Shown here one piece after another: positions 7,647 to 15,149 of a stretch of DNA of 35,009 nt (positions within the stretch are counted from its first letter, which is position 1; each line of letters starts with the position of its first letter). The notes beneath the pieces were generated by a model that saw nothing but the letters and a program-made list of their open reading frames with translations, was not told the origin of the DNA and searched no databases. The DNA is from Streptomyces sp. SID10853 (GTDB lineage Bacteria > Actinomycetota > Actinomycetes > Streptomycetales > Streptomycetaceae): the NCBI RefSeq assembly GCF_010548145.1, contig NZ_JAAGLN010000054.1, forward strand, positions 1 to 35,009. Direction: 5' to 3'. Position numbers and translations under genes: made by a program.

Positions 7647-8564
7647 TCAGCGTGTGAGGGCGGTGGCGATACGGCCGCCGAGGGCGACGTTGCCGCGGTA
7701 GACGTCGATGTTGACCTGGAGGCTGCGGCCTTGGGTGTCGCGCCGGATGTGGTCCAGGAGGAAGGGGGTGGTGTCGTTGCCGGTGATGCCGGCCTTTTCG
7801 GCCTGGTCCCATGCGCGGGCGAGGATCGCGTCGAGTTCCTCGGGCGGAAGCTGCTTGTCCTGGGGTACGGGGTTGGCGAGCAGGACGGCCTGGGGCAGAC
7901 CCAGGGCGTCGCGGGCGGCGAGGATACGGGCGGTCTCCTCCGCGGTGGAGACCGAGTAGCCGATCTCGTGCCCCGAGTCGGTGACGTAGAAGCCGGGGTA
8001 GCGGGTGGTGCCGTAGCCGAGTACGGGGATGTTGAGGGTCTCGAACCGTTCCAGGGTCGCGGCGACGTCCAGGATGGACTTCACGCCCGCGCTGATGACC
8101 AGGACCGGGGTGTGGGCGAGCGTGGTCATGTCCGCGGACTCGTCGAAGGTCTCCGACGCGCCGTGGTGGACACCGCCCAGACCACCGGTGGAGAACACCT
8201 TGATCCCGGCCCGGTGCGCGAGGAACGCGGTGGCCGCGACCGTGGTCCCGCCATGGACACCCAGGGTGGTCACGACCGGAAGATCACGCAGGCTCACCTT
8301 CACGATCCCGTCCGCGCCGGACAGTTCGGTGATCTCCTGGGTGCTCAGACCGACGGTCGGGCGTCCCTCGAACACCCCGATCGTCGCGGGCACCACCCCC
8401 TGCGCCCGCAGCGTCTCCTCGGCCTCCAGGGCCACCTCTAGATTCCGCGGACGCGGCAGACCATGCGTGAAGATCGTCGACTCCAGGGCGACGACCGGAC
8501 GCCCCTCACGCACAGCCTCCCGGACCTCGTCGGACACCTGGACAGCGGCCACAGACGTGCTCAT
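7647..8564 (-). CDS. psuG: Pseudouridine-5'-phosphate glycosidase
   Basis: A 305-residue PsuG enzyme that cleaves the C-C glycosidic bond of pseudouridine-5'-phosphate to uracil and ribose-5-phosphate (reversible). Diagnostic blocks are VALESTIFTHGLPRPRN with Glu28, GVHHGASETFDESADM with His134 and the metal-binding Asp145, and SAGVKSILD with the Schiff-base Lys162. LLANPVPQDKQLP and the C-terminal LQVNIDVYRGNVALGGRIA also fit the family. ATG 8564 is preferred; an in-frame TTG at 8573 would place the GAGGG ribosome binding site only 3 bases away. First gene of a psuG-kinase-MFS-trpF set on the minus strand. The product funnels RNA-derived pseudouridine into pyrimidine and pentose pools. Confidence 0.95.
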   Translation of the reverse strand: MSTSVAAVQVSDEVREAVREGRPVVALESTIFTHGLPRPRNLEVALEAEETLRAQGVVPATIGVFEGRPTVGLSTQEITELSGADGIVKVSLRDLPVVTTLGVHGGTTVAATAFLAHRAGIKVFSTGGLGGVHHGASETFDESADMTTLAHTPVLVISAGVKSILDVAATLERFETLNIPVLGYGTTRYPGFYVTDSGHEIGYSVSTAEETARILAARDALGLPQAVLLANPVPQDKQLPPEELDAILARAWDQAEKAGITGNDTTPFLLDHIRRDTQGRSLQVNIDVYRGNVALGGRIATALTR

Positions 8565-8675
8565 CACAGACAACTTCCCTCTTCAGCGACAACGCTCCGG
8601 AGCAGCGGGGCTGCGCAGCCGCAGCGCTCCGGAAACCAGCCGGTCGGCCGGTCGCCTCACGGTAGGAAGCCCATC

Positions 8676-8735
8676 ACCCAAAAACCATAAACAGATCCGG
8701 CCGGTTTCATTGACTTCGTCTATGAGTTGTCCAGC
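8676..8735 (-). promoter_or_regulatory. AT-rich upstream region of psuG with a 17-bp palindrome
   Basis: Within the 229-bp gap upstream of psuG there is a distinctly AT-rich stretch. It contains CATTGACTTCGTCTATG (8708-8724), an inverted repeat with 6 of 7 arm bases paired around a 3-bp centre. On the minus strand TATGGT follows and could be a -10 box, but no convincing -35 is seen. It is probably the promoter/operator of the psuG operon; the regulator is not identified. The rest of the gap holds a GC palindrome (GGCTGCGCAGCC) and nothing coding. Confidence 0.4.
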
Positions 8736-8793
8736 TGCTACGCGGAGTTCGGGCAGCGCGCGGACGGCGGTGCGCCGGAGCGAGGCCGGCGTG

Positions 8794-9852
8794 TTATGCC
8801 GTGGCCCGGCCCGGAACGGGGGTGACGGGAGCGCCGTCCTGGCGCGCCGAGGACAGCGCGGCATCGACCACGGCGACGGCCGCGTGGATGTCGGCCGCCG
8901 TCACCAGCGGCGTACGTCCGTAGCGGATGTCGTCGCGGAACTCGGTGAACAGCCGCCGCAGCGCCGTCTCACCTGCGGCCCCGCCGATCCGGCGCGACAC
9001 CCTGCCGCCGTCCGCCCCGCGCACGGTGACCGAGGGGGCGTCCTCGTCGGCGAGCACATGGCCGTGCGAGCCGAGCACGCGCAGGCTGGACGAGACCGGG
9101 GCCGGGCCGACACCGGCGGGGGTACGGGCCACGGTGGCCGTCGCCACGACCCCGTTGCGCAGACGGAGCGAGAGGACCGCCGCGTCCTCGACCCCGTACG
9201 CACCGTGCGGGCCGTCGAAGAGCGGCGCACGGGGTGCGGCGCTGCTGAAGGCGACGACCTCCTCCACCTCAAGACCGGTCAGATGACGGATCGCCAGCGC
9301 CGGATACCAGCCGAAGTTCATGAGTTCACCGCCGCCGGACAGGGCGGGGTCACAGACGAGTTCGGGCCGCTCGACGGTGGTTCCGTCGAGTCCGCCGGCC
9401 GCGAGCCACTCCGCGTCGACGGCCAGGGGCAGACCGATGGCACCGGAGTCGACGATGCGCCGGGCGCGCACGAGCTGCGGCGAGTAGAGCCGGTGCACGG
9501 CGGTGAGCAGCCCGGGTGAGCGGTCGGCGGCGTCCCACAGGCGCTGTGAGCCGACGGGGTCGGTCGCGGCGGGTTTGTCGACCACCACATGACGCCCCGC
9601 TTCGAGTGCTCGCACCGCGAGGCCGACATGGCGCGTGGGTTCGCTGCACACGAGGGCGATGTCGCAGGAGGCGAGCCCCTGGTCCAGGTCGAGCAGCGGA
9701 ATGCCCGTCGTACGGGCGAGTGCGGCGCTGTCCCCGGCGAAGGGGCTGTCGGCGGTGTCGGCGCAGCCGATGACCTCGATACCGGGCAGCGACCGCAGCA
9801 GCGGAACGTAGTCACGGGCGTGCCGCACCCCGGACGCGATCAGGACTCTCAT
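8794..9852 (-). CDS. Gfo/Idh/MocA family oxidoreductase (second of pair)
   Basis: A 352-residue NAD(P)-dependent dehydrogenase of the glucose-fructose oxidoreductase / inositol dehydrogenase / MocA family. The N-terminal Rossmann half begins MRVLIASGVRHARDYVPLL, so the usual GxGxxA nucleotide loop is degenerate (SGVRHA). The family Glu/Asp-Lys-Pro motif appears as VVVDKPAA near residue 95. The C-terminal half is the beta-sheet substrate domain (GGLDGT, GGGELMNFGWYPALAIRHL). It starts one base after the stop of the upstream paralogue, so the two are co-translated. The degenerate loop suggests altered cofactor binding or a partner subunit role. The sugar or cyclitol substrate is unknown. The stop is TAA. 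Confidence 0.85.
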   Translation of the reverse strand: MRVLIASGVRHARDYVPLLRSLPGIEVIGCADTADSPFAGDSAALARTTGIPLLDLDQGLASCDIALVCSEPTRHVGLAVRALEAGRHVVVDKPAATDPVGSQRLWDAADRSPGLLTAVHRLYSPQLVRARRIVDSGAIGLPLAVDAEWLAAGGLDGTTVERPELVCDPALSGGGELMNFGWYPALAIRHLTGLEVEEVVAFSSAAPRAPLFDGPHGAYGVEDAAVLSLRLRNGVVATATVARTPAGVGPAPVSSSLRVLGSHGHVLADEDAPSVTVRGADGGRVSRRIGGAAGETALRRLFTEFRDDIRYGRTPLVTAADIHAAVAVVDAALSSARQDGAPVTPVPGRATA

Positions 9853-9853
9853 C

Positions 9854-10900
9854 TCAGCGGACCTCCTTGATGTCGACGGGGCGGCCCTCGTCCGTGCTGA
9901 GCTGGGCTGCGAGGGCGGCGGCCAGGGCGGCGCGCACCTGGCGGGGTGCGGTCAGCGGGGGAGCGGCCCCGTCCAGCACGTCGCGCAGATGTCTGGTCTG
10001 CTCGGCCATCGCCCCCTCGATCGAGGCGGGGGCGACGGGGGAGGCGGAGTGTGCCCGCGGTTCGTCCTCGCTGCTGTGGTGCAGGGTGCCGGTGGTGCCG
10101 GACAGCATGAGGCGGCGGACGAACGTGCCGCGTGCGGCGAGCGCGTAACACAGTTCGACGGTGGCCAGGGCGCCGCCGGCGAAGCGGACCAGGATCTGGA
10201 AGCTGTCGGGGGTCGGCATCCCCGGTGCCCAGGTACGGCAGGGGCGGGCGAAGACCCGGACCGGCTCGTCGTCCATGAGCCAGGTCAGCAGATCGAGGGC
10301 GTGCACACCGTTGTGGGCGACGTGTCCTCCGGACCGGGACGCGTCGAGCTGCCAGCCCCGCCATCCGCCGGGCCAGACATGGCCGGTGTACCAGGTGAGG
10401 TGGGCCAGCCGGGGGGTGCCGATCGCGCCTTCGGCGACTGCCCGGGCGATCTCCAGATGGACGGGCTGGAAGCGCGCCGTCTGGGCGATGAGCAGGGGCC
10501 GGCCCGCGGTATCCGCGGCCGTGAGGACGCGGTCGACGTCGGCGACGTTCAGCGCGGCGGGTTTCTCCAGCAGGACCGCCTTGCCGGCCTGGAGCGCGGC
10601 CACGGAGAGGTCGGCGTGCGATTCGGGGGAGGTGCATACGGCCGTGACGTCGATACCGTCCGACCATGCGGTCGCCGGGTCGGTCGACCAGGTGGCGCCC
10701 TCGGCGAGAGCGGCCAGCGCGGCGGCCCGTTCGGGATGGCGGTCGACCACGTGGGCCAGCCGCAGGCCGGGCACGCCCGCGAACGCGGTGACGTGATCAC
10801 GGGCGATGGCACCGGCACCGATCACGGCCACTCGGTGCACGCTTCCCTGCTGTCCGGGGCCGCGCGGCCCCTTCTGTCCGGGCACAGGATCGAGGTCCAC
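9854..10900 (-). CDS. Gfo/Idh/MocA family oxidoreductase (first of pair)
   Basis: A 348-residue NAD(P)-dependent sugar/cyclitol dehydrogenase. It has a canonical nucleotide-binding loop VAVIGAGAIARDH (about 24-36), the VLLEKPAALN motif with the family Lys near 114, and the substrate-domain helix GGHVAHNGVHALDLLTWLMDDEPV. The start is GTG at 10900 with GGAG six bases upstream; the first 20 residues are a loose extension. It lies first in a two-gene operon and carries a GntR-like operator 33 bases upstream, closely matching one before the secreted propeller protein at 13341-14939. That suggests the pair processes a sugar released outside the cell by that protein. Confidence 0.9.
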   Translation of the reverse strand: MDLDPVPGQKGPRGPGQQGSVHRVAVIGAGAIARDHVTAFAGVPGLRLAHVVDRHPERAAALAALAEGATWSTDPATAWSDGIDVTAVCTSPESHADLSVAALQAGKAVLLEKPAALNVADVDRVLTAADTAGRPLLIAQTARFQPVHLEIARAVAEGAIGTPRLAHLTWYTGHVWPGGWRGWQLDASRSGGHVAHNGVHALDLLTWLMDDEPVRVFARPCRTWAPGMPTPDSFQILVRFAGGALATVELCYALAARGTFVRRLMLSGTTGTLHHSSEDEPRAHSASPVAPASIEGAMAEQTRHLRDVLDGAAPPLTAPRQVRAALAAALAAQLSTDEGRPVDIKEVR

Positions 10901-10932
10901 CCGCGACTCCTCACAGTGGGTTTCATGATCAG

Positions 10933-10957
10933 AATTAAGACATCAGACATCTTATCT
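10933..10957 (-). promoter_or_regulatory. GntR-like operator upstream of the dehydrogenase pair
   Basis: The core TAAGACATCAGACATCTTA (10936-10954) is an imperfect palindrome in an AT-rich island, 33 bases before the GTG start. Aligned with the element at 14961-14985, 17 of 25 bases match, including the AAGAC, TC-x-GA and TC-x-TAT blocks. The form resembles sites of FadR-type GntR regulators; no gntR gene is in the window, so the regulator is encoded elsewhere. Confidence 0.6.
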
Positions 10958-11094
10958 CTGAGGTTCAGCTGTGAACAGCCCATGTCGGCGGCGGTGTCCG
11001 GTGTCCGGGCCGCCGGGGCCGCAGCGCGAACGCCGGGGGCGCCGTACCGGTCCGTCACCCGGATGGCGTCTTCCGCTATGCGTCCGGCTGTGGA

Positions 11095-11106
11095 AGCCAA
11101 TTGGCT
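11095..11106. promoter_or_regulatory. 12-bp perfect palindrome upstream of the surface protein gene
   Basis: AGCCAATTGGCT is a perfect palindrome 76 bases before the ATG at 11183, in an otherwise unremarkable 282-bp divergent intergenic region. It could be an operator for the small secreted protein. No partner copy was found in the window. Confidence 0.3.
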
Positions 11107-11182
11107 GGGCACGCGGGTCCGGTTTCCCCTTTTCCGGCGGCGCACGGGCGTCGCGTGCCGGCTCGCTGGAAGGAACACCCCC

Positions 11183-11677
11183 ATGCCTATAGCCCGTCTC
11201 ATCGCCGGCACCGCGCTCGCTGTCGCCGCAGTGGGTCTCCCGACGTCGTCGGCGTTCGCCGCCGGCGGCGGAGTCGAGGTCAACCCCTCGACCGCCGCTC
11301 CTGGCTCGGTCGTCACGGTCAACACGACCGGATGTGGCAGGTCGGTCTCGGCGGCGGACGGCGACAGCACCGCCGGCGGCGAGTTCCAGCTGGCCACCGG
11401 CACCCACAAGGGCGACCTGGTCGGGCAGTTCACCGTCCCGGCCGGAACGAAGGCCGGCTCCTACGGTGTCGGCGTGATCTGCCCGGACGGGACGAAGCTG
11501 CAGAGCACCTTCACCGTCTCCGCCGGCAGCAGGCCGACCGGCACGATGAAGACGGGCATCGGCAGCACCAGCCAGGGCTCCAACAGCACCCAGATCGCGG
11601 TGGGCGCCGGGGTGCTCGCCGCGGTCGCGGCAGGCGCCATGGTCATGCGCCGTCGCAGGACGGACGGCCGGGCGTAG
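11183..11677 (+). CDS. Small secreted cell-surface protein with C-terminal membrane anchor
   Basis: A 164-residue protein. A Sec signal peptide (residues 1-28, ending SSAFA-A) is followed by an Ig-like/beta domain starting VEVNPSTAAPGSVVTV and containing a Cys pair (about Cys50 and Cys98). Next come a Ser/Thr/Gly linker, a hydrophobic segment (IAVGAGVLAAVAAGAMVM) and a basic tail RRRRTDGRA. No LPXTG or LAXTG sorting motif is visible, so it is probably held by the C-terminal membrane helix. AAGGA (11170-11174) precedes the ATG. Proteins of this layout are frequent in Streptomyces and some lie near sortases, but no sortase is in the window. A strong terminator follows. Function unknown. Confidence 0.85.
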   Translation: MPIARLIAGTALAVAAVGLPTSSAFAAGGGVEVNPSTAAPGSVVTVNTTGCGRSVSAADGDSTAGGEFQLATGTHKGDLVGQFTVPAGTKAGSYGVGVICPDGTKLQSTFTVSAGSRPTGTMKTGIGSTSQGSNSTQIAVGAGVLAAVAAGAMVMRRRRTDGRA

Positions 11678-11776
11678 CCGTACCGACGACAACCCGGCCC
11701 ACTGCATGCCGTGGCGAAGGCGGGTGGGACCGCGCCGACCTGTCTTCGTGTCCTCGCTCCAGCCGCGCGCCCCCCA

Positions 11777-11816
11777 GGGCTCCCGCACAGGACAACTCCC
11801 TGTGCGGGAGCCCCTT
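11777..11816 (+). terminator. Strong intrinsic terminator
   Basis: GGGCTCCCGCACAGG (11777-11791) pairs perfectly with 11799-11813, giving a 15-bp stem with a 7-base loop followed by CTTT. It lies 100 bases after the stop of the surface protein gene. Confidence 0.9.
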
Positions 11817-12011
11817 TCCGTACCTGGCGGCAACCGGGCCTCACCCCAGCGGGATGCGGATCGCCTCGCTCGGCAGCAGGGCATCCGCACACGATTTTGA
11901 TTCTGAAGCGAACCTGTGGAAGGTGTTGTTCCGTCCTGACGTGCAACGGCCCCTCCAGCACACCTGATGAGGCCGCACACGCGAACGCAACAGGCCGGGA
12001 GGCGACAGCGC
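11817..12011 (+). promoter_or_regulatory. Leader/promoter region of the lipoprotein glycosidase gene
   Basis: Noncoding stretch between the terminator and the ATG at 12012. It contains an AT-richer block (about 11889-11933, ACGATTTTGATTCTGAAG) that is the best promoter candidate, a small GGAA-N7-TTCC repeat within it, and the ribosome binding site GGGAGG ending about 9 bases before the ATG. No -35/-10 pair can be assigned with confidence. Confidence 0.35.
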
Positions 12012-13292
12012 ATGACAGGGAGCGACACCGGAACCGATGGCGGCATGCGACGCGGAGGACTCTCCAGGCGACGGCTGTTCACCCTCTCCGGGGCCGCCGC
12101 GCTGGCGACGCTGGGAGTGGCGGGATGCGGCGAGCACCGGAGCGGCGGGAGCAGCTCCGCGACCCGCACCCCCACCGCGACGCCGGCGCCTTCCTCCACC
12201 GCGGGCAAGGTGTCCGCACCGCCCGCCTCCGGCGTACTCGCCGCCAACGTCAACCAGGCCCTGGACAAGATCGACTTTGCCGAGCTCGAGGCGGTCTCCG
12301 CCACCTGGATACGCGGCTTCTACCTGATGTCCGACGTCGACCACGGGGACCTCGCCGGCCAGACCGGGCCCGCGAAACTGCTCCAGGGGGCCGCCCGCGG
12401 CTACGGCACCGTACTGACCCTGAAGTTCCAGTACCACGACGCGCCGATACCGGCCCCCGGCAGCCCGGCCATGCGGACCGCCCTGGCCCGGCTGGACAAG
12501 GTGCTGGCAGGGGCCATGGGCAAGGTCGACATCCTGACCGTCGGCAACGAGCCGTTCTTCGAGACGAGGAAGGCCGACCGCGAAACCGCCCGCATCAACG
12601 TCTTCTACGAGGAACTCGCCCGGCACACCGCCCAGTACCGGCAGACGCACTTCGGAGCGGACTGCAGGACGAAGATCTACATGGGCGCGCTCAACGCCCT
12701 CGACAAGCCCGGCGGCCGGACCGCGCAGACCCATCGCTGGATGACCTTCACCGCGCACACCCCGTCCATCGCGGGCGTGGACATCCATCCGCATGTGGCC
12801 GCCCCGGGCGCGGCACAGAAGTACGTCGACTACGTGCTGCCGTACCTCCGCAGCGACCAGAAGTTCCTCGCTACGGAGTTCTCCCTGGTGCAGCTCTGGA
12901 AGCAGCACATGAACGATCCGGTGAACCCGGCCTTCGCGAGCCGCCACGGCATCGCGAAGGGGACCCCCGTGTGGCAGGTGATCAACAACGCCACCCAGCA
13001 CCCCGTCGACGAAAAGGAATGGAACGACTTCCTGCTCTCCAACCCGTGGTTCGCGGCACACAAGACCTTCCTGACGGACCAGATGGCGCGCTTCCGCAGC
13101 ACCGGCAAGCTCGCCGTGGCCGCCTACGGCATCACCCAGGACGCCGCGATGTCGAAGAGCTTCGGCCCGCACAGCACGCCCTGGGTGCTCAACAGCCTGT
13201 TCTGCCCGTACGTGTGCAAGCCGGAGCCGGGCGGCCTGCCGGGCCGGAACCGCACCTGGTGCAGCACGTTCCGCGGCGTGCAGCACCAGTGA
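12012..13292 (+). CDS. Tat-exported lipoprotein, probable TIM-barrel glycoside hydrolase
   Basis: A 426-residue protein. The N-terminus has a twin-arginine motif (LSRRRLFTLSG) and then a lipobox LGVAGC, so it is exported by Tat and lipid-anchored. A Ser/Thr/Ala/Pro linker follows to about residue 75. The rest looks like a clan GH-A (beta/alpha)8 barrel: TVGNEPF near 180 would hold the acid/base Glu after strand 4, and FLATEFSLVQLW near 298 the nucleophile Glu after strand 7. A conserved-looking DIHPHV lies between them. The family number cannot be given. ATG 12012 is used rather than upstream starts because of GGGAGG and the signal sequence. It is convergent with the propeller protein, sharing a hairpin terminator; both act on the cell surface. 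Confidence 0.75.
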   Translation: MTGSDTGTDGGMRRGGLSRRRLFTLSGAAALATLGVAGCGEHRSGGSSSATRTPTATPAPSSTAGKVSAPPASGVLAANVNQALDKIDFAELEAVSATWIRGFYLMSDVDHGDLAGQTGPAKLLQGAARGYGTVLTLKFQYHDAPIPAPGSPAMRTALARLDKVLAGAMGKVDILTVGNEPFFETRKADRETARINVFYEELARHTAQYRQTHFGADCRTKIYMGALNALDKPGGRTAQTHRWMTFTAHTPSIAGVDIHPHVAAPGAAQKYVDYVLPYLRSDQKFLATEFSLVQLWKQHMNDPVNPAFASRHGIAKGTPVWQVINNATQHPVDEKEWNDFLLSNPWFAAHKTFLTDQMARFRSTGKLAVAAYGITQDAAMSKSFGPHSTPWVLNSLFCPYVCKPEPGGLPGRNRTWCSTFRGVQHQ

Positions 13293-13294
13293 GA

Positions 13295-13327
13295 GCGTGT
13301 CCGGTGCCGCGGCGGGACGGGACACGC
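13295..13327. terminator. Hairpin between convergent secreted-protein genes
   Basis: GCGTGTCC (13295-13302) pairs perfectly with 13320-13327, giving an 8-bp GC-rich stem with a 17-base loop. There is no T-run on either strand. It lies in the 48-bp gap between convergent stops and could serve both genes. Confidence 0.5.
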
Positions 13328-13340
13328 GTCCTGCCGGGCG

Positions 13341-14939
13341 TCAGGGCTTCGCGTACTTCAACGGCCGGACGTAGAAGTCCCCGCCGATGGCCCACAACCG
13401 GGTGTTCCGCAGGGTGATGCGCAGGGCGTAGAAGGCACCTGGGGTCAACGAGCGTACGTCGGCGCCGCGCCAGTGCACCTGGTGCCAGCCGTCAGGTCCC
13501 GGCGTGAGCAGGCTCCTGTCCGCCCCGAAGCCCGGCTGGACAACGGTTCCGTTCTGGTCCGTCAGCGCTACGGAGACCGAGCCGCCATGGTCGATGTCGG
13601 CGAGGAGACGCAGGTCATCGCCGTAGAAGTCGAGGCCCTGGGTGGTGACCATGGCGGGCCGGTGCGCCACCCGACTGCCGTAGCAGGCGAACTTGTCCTT
13701 CTGGATCCAGCCCCGCCCCAGTGCGGTCTGGCGCCAGGAGGTGTGCAGGCCCTTGCCGCCCATGTAGTAGAACCAGAGCCGGTCGCCGGTCTCGACCGGC
13801 ACCGAAGCGAAGATCACGCTGCTGTCGAACGCGCCGCGGGGGTACTGGCCCATGCCAGGCCCGTGCGGGATGAACGTGCTGTCGTCCGGGGCGACGTCGT
13901 TCCACTCGGTGATGTTGGTGGACCACTGCAGGGCGAGGCTCACCGTGTCGTAATCGGGGAGCGTGTCGTCACCATCGGTGTAGACGGAGTCCAGGCCGAG
14001 GTACAGGCCCTCGCCGTACTCCCACGACGGCATCGAGTACGTCTGCGCCTCCAAGCCGTTGCCGCGGTGCACCTCCACGGGCTTCGACCAGCTGATGAAG
14101 TCGCGGCTCCGCGCCATCGCCACCACGCGGATGTTGTTGTCCCACAGCCGGGTGATGAGGACGTAGTCCCCGCTGACGCTGTCCTTGAAGACGCGGTTGT
14201 GGCAGTCGGCCCCAGGAGCGGGGCTGTTGGCCGGCCAGGGCTGCAGTGGCGTGAAGTGGATCCCGTCGGCGGAGAACGCGACGGACAGTGTCGATGCGAG
14301 GGTGAGCAGCTTGTACCGGCGGGACGGGTCGGGATCCCCGGGGTCGTGGAGGACGGAGGTCCCCTGGACGTTCTTGAGGAGGAGGTTGTTCGCCGTGCTG
14401 CCGTTGAAGTCGACGATGCCCAGGGCGGGTTTGGTCCAGTGGACACCGTCGGCCGACTCGGCGTAACCGCAGCCCGTGACCCGGCCCTCGGTGGAGTACG
14501 GCTTCCCGGGGCGCTGGTCCACCGGGGTACTGGACGATGAGGGGTCGACGATGAACAGCGTGTAGTAGCAGCGGTACTTGCGGGCCCCGGGGTCCCAGAA
14601 GACATTCGGATACCCGTTGTCGAAGCGCGGCTCCCAGGGCAGCGAAGGGCTCGCGTACAGCCCCTCGCCGAACAGCGGGTTGTTGCTCGTGTCCTTCTCG
14701 AACTTCCCCATGCTCACCTGGCAGTTCGACATCAGATGACCGTTCCAGAGGCCGGTGTCGAAGGAGAAGTACTTGTGCTTGCCACGGGTCGGATCCGCGC
14801 CCGGCGGGGCTGCTGCCGAGCGCGCGGTGGCGGCGAACGCCGGAGGAGCGGCCCCCGCCAGGGCGGCGCCGGTGGCGGCCCCCACACCTCCGATGAGGAC
14901 GGCTCTGCGGGACACGCTGCTGTTCGCCCTGCTCGTCAT
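13341..14939 (-). CDS. Tat-secreted beta-propeller glycosidase-like protein
   Basis: A 532-residue exported protein. The twin-arginine signal is MTSRANSSVSRRAVLIGGVG, ending near PPAFAA (about residue 36). From there to about residue 400 there are repeated blade-like motifs of the GH32/43/sialidase-type propeller: NGYPNVFWDPGARKYRCYYT, YAESADGVHWTKPALGIV, YKLLTLASTLSVAFSADGIHFTP, VAMARSRDFISWSKPVEV. The C-terminal 130 or so residues look like a beta-sandwich carbohydrate-binding-like domain. It is probably a glycoside hydrolase or lyase-associated propeller of unassigned family. ATG 14939 has AGGGAG five bases upstream. A GntR-like operator lies 22 bases before the start, nearly matching the one before the MocA dehydrogenase pair. 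Confidence 0.8.
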   Translation of the reverse strand: MTSRANSSVSRRAVLIGGVGAATGAALAGAAPPAFAATARSAAAPPGADPTRGKHKYFSFDTGLWNGHLMSNCQVSMGKFEKDTSNNPLFGEGLYASPSLPWEPRFDNGYPNVFWDPGARKYRCYYTLFIVDPSSSSTPVDQRPGKPYSTEGRVTGCGYAESADGVHWTKPALGIVDFNGSTANNLLLKNVQGTSVLHDPGDPDPSRRYKLLTLASTLSVAFSADGIHFTPLQPWPANSPAPGADCHNRVFKDSVSGDYVLITRLWDNNIRVVAMARSRDFISWSKPVEVHRGNGLEAQTYSMPSWEYGEGLYLGLDSVYTDGDDTLPDYDTVSLALQWSTNITEWNDVAPDDSTFIPHGPGMGQYPRGAFDSSVIFASVPVETGDRLWFYYMGGKGLHTSWRQTALGRGWIQKDKFACYGSRVAHRPAMVTTQGLDFYGDDLRLLADIDHGGSVSVALTDQNGTVVQPGFGADRSLLTPGPDGWHQVHWRGADVRSLTPGAFYALRITLRNTRLWAIGGDFYVRPLKYAKP

Positions 14940-14960
14940 CGCGACTCCCTGAAGGAGGAA

Positions 14961-14985
14961 ACATAAGACGTCCGATGTCCTATGT
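14961..14985 (-). promoter_or_regulatory. GntR-like operator upstream of the propeller glycosidase gene
   Basis: A 25-bp inverted repeat, ACATAAGAC at one end and GTCCTATGT at the other, with 20 of 24 non-central positions symmetric. It is centred 34 bases before the start of the minus-strand gene, where it would overlap the promoter. It matches the 10933-10957 element at 17 of 25 positions. Confidence 0.65.
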
Positions 14986-15116
14986 GCGGGACGGTAACCG
15001 GGGCTTGAGGGGGTGTCAACGGTGCTGCTGGGCGCGGGTCGTGAGGTGCAGGTTCGGGGCGGTGCGCGTGCGGCCTGTCCTGGGCGTGTTCCGGAAGCCC
15101 GAGCAAAAACCCCTTG

Positions 15117-15146
15117 CCCAATGGTCAAGAAGTGTTGACCATTGGG
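15117..15146 (+). promoter_or_regulatory. Perfect inverted-repeat operator of the ArsR-family regulator
   Basis: CCCAATGGTCAA (15117-15128) and TTGACCATTGGG (15135-15146) are exact reverse complements separated by GAAGTG. This 12-2-12 type dyad ends 4 bases before the regulator's ATG. ArsR-family proteins bind such dyads and repress their own operon. Its position leaves no room for a normal ribosome binding site. Confidence 0.8.
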
Positions 15147-15149
15147 TGC

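Noticed and set aside
15135..15140. TTGACC as a -35 box for the ArsR operon
   Set aside because: It is an arm of the inverted repeat, and a -10 box would fall inside the coding region, downstream of the start codon.
15114..15149. Upstream TTG start for the ArsR regulator adding 12 residues
   Set aside because: It would place the operator dyad inside the coding sequence and has no ribosome binding site; ATG 15150 gives the normal family N-terminus.
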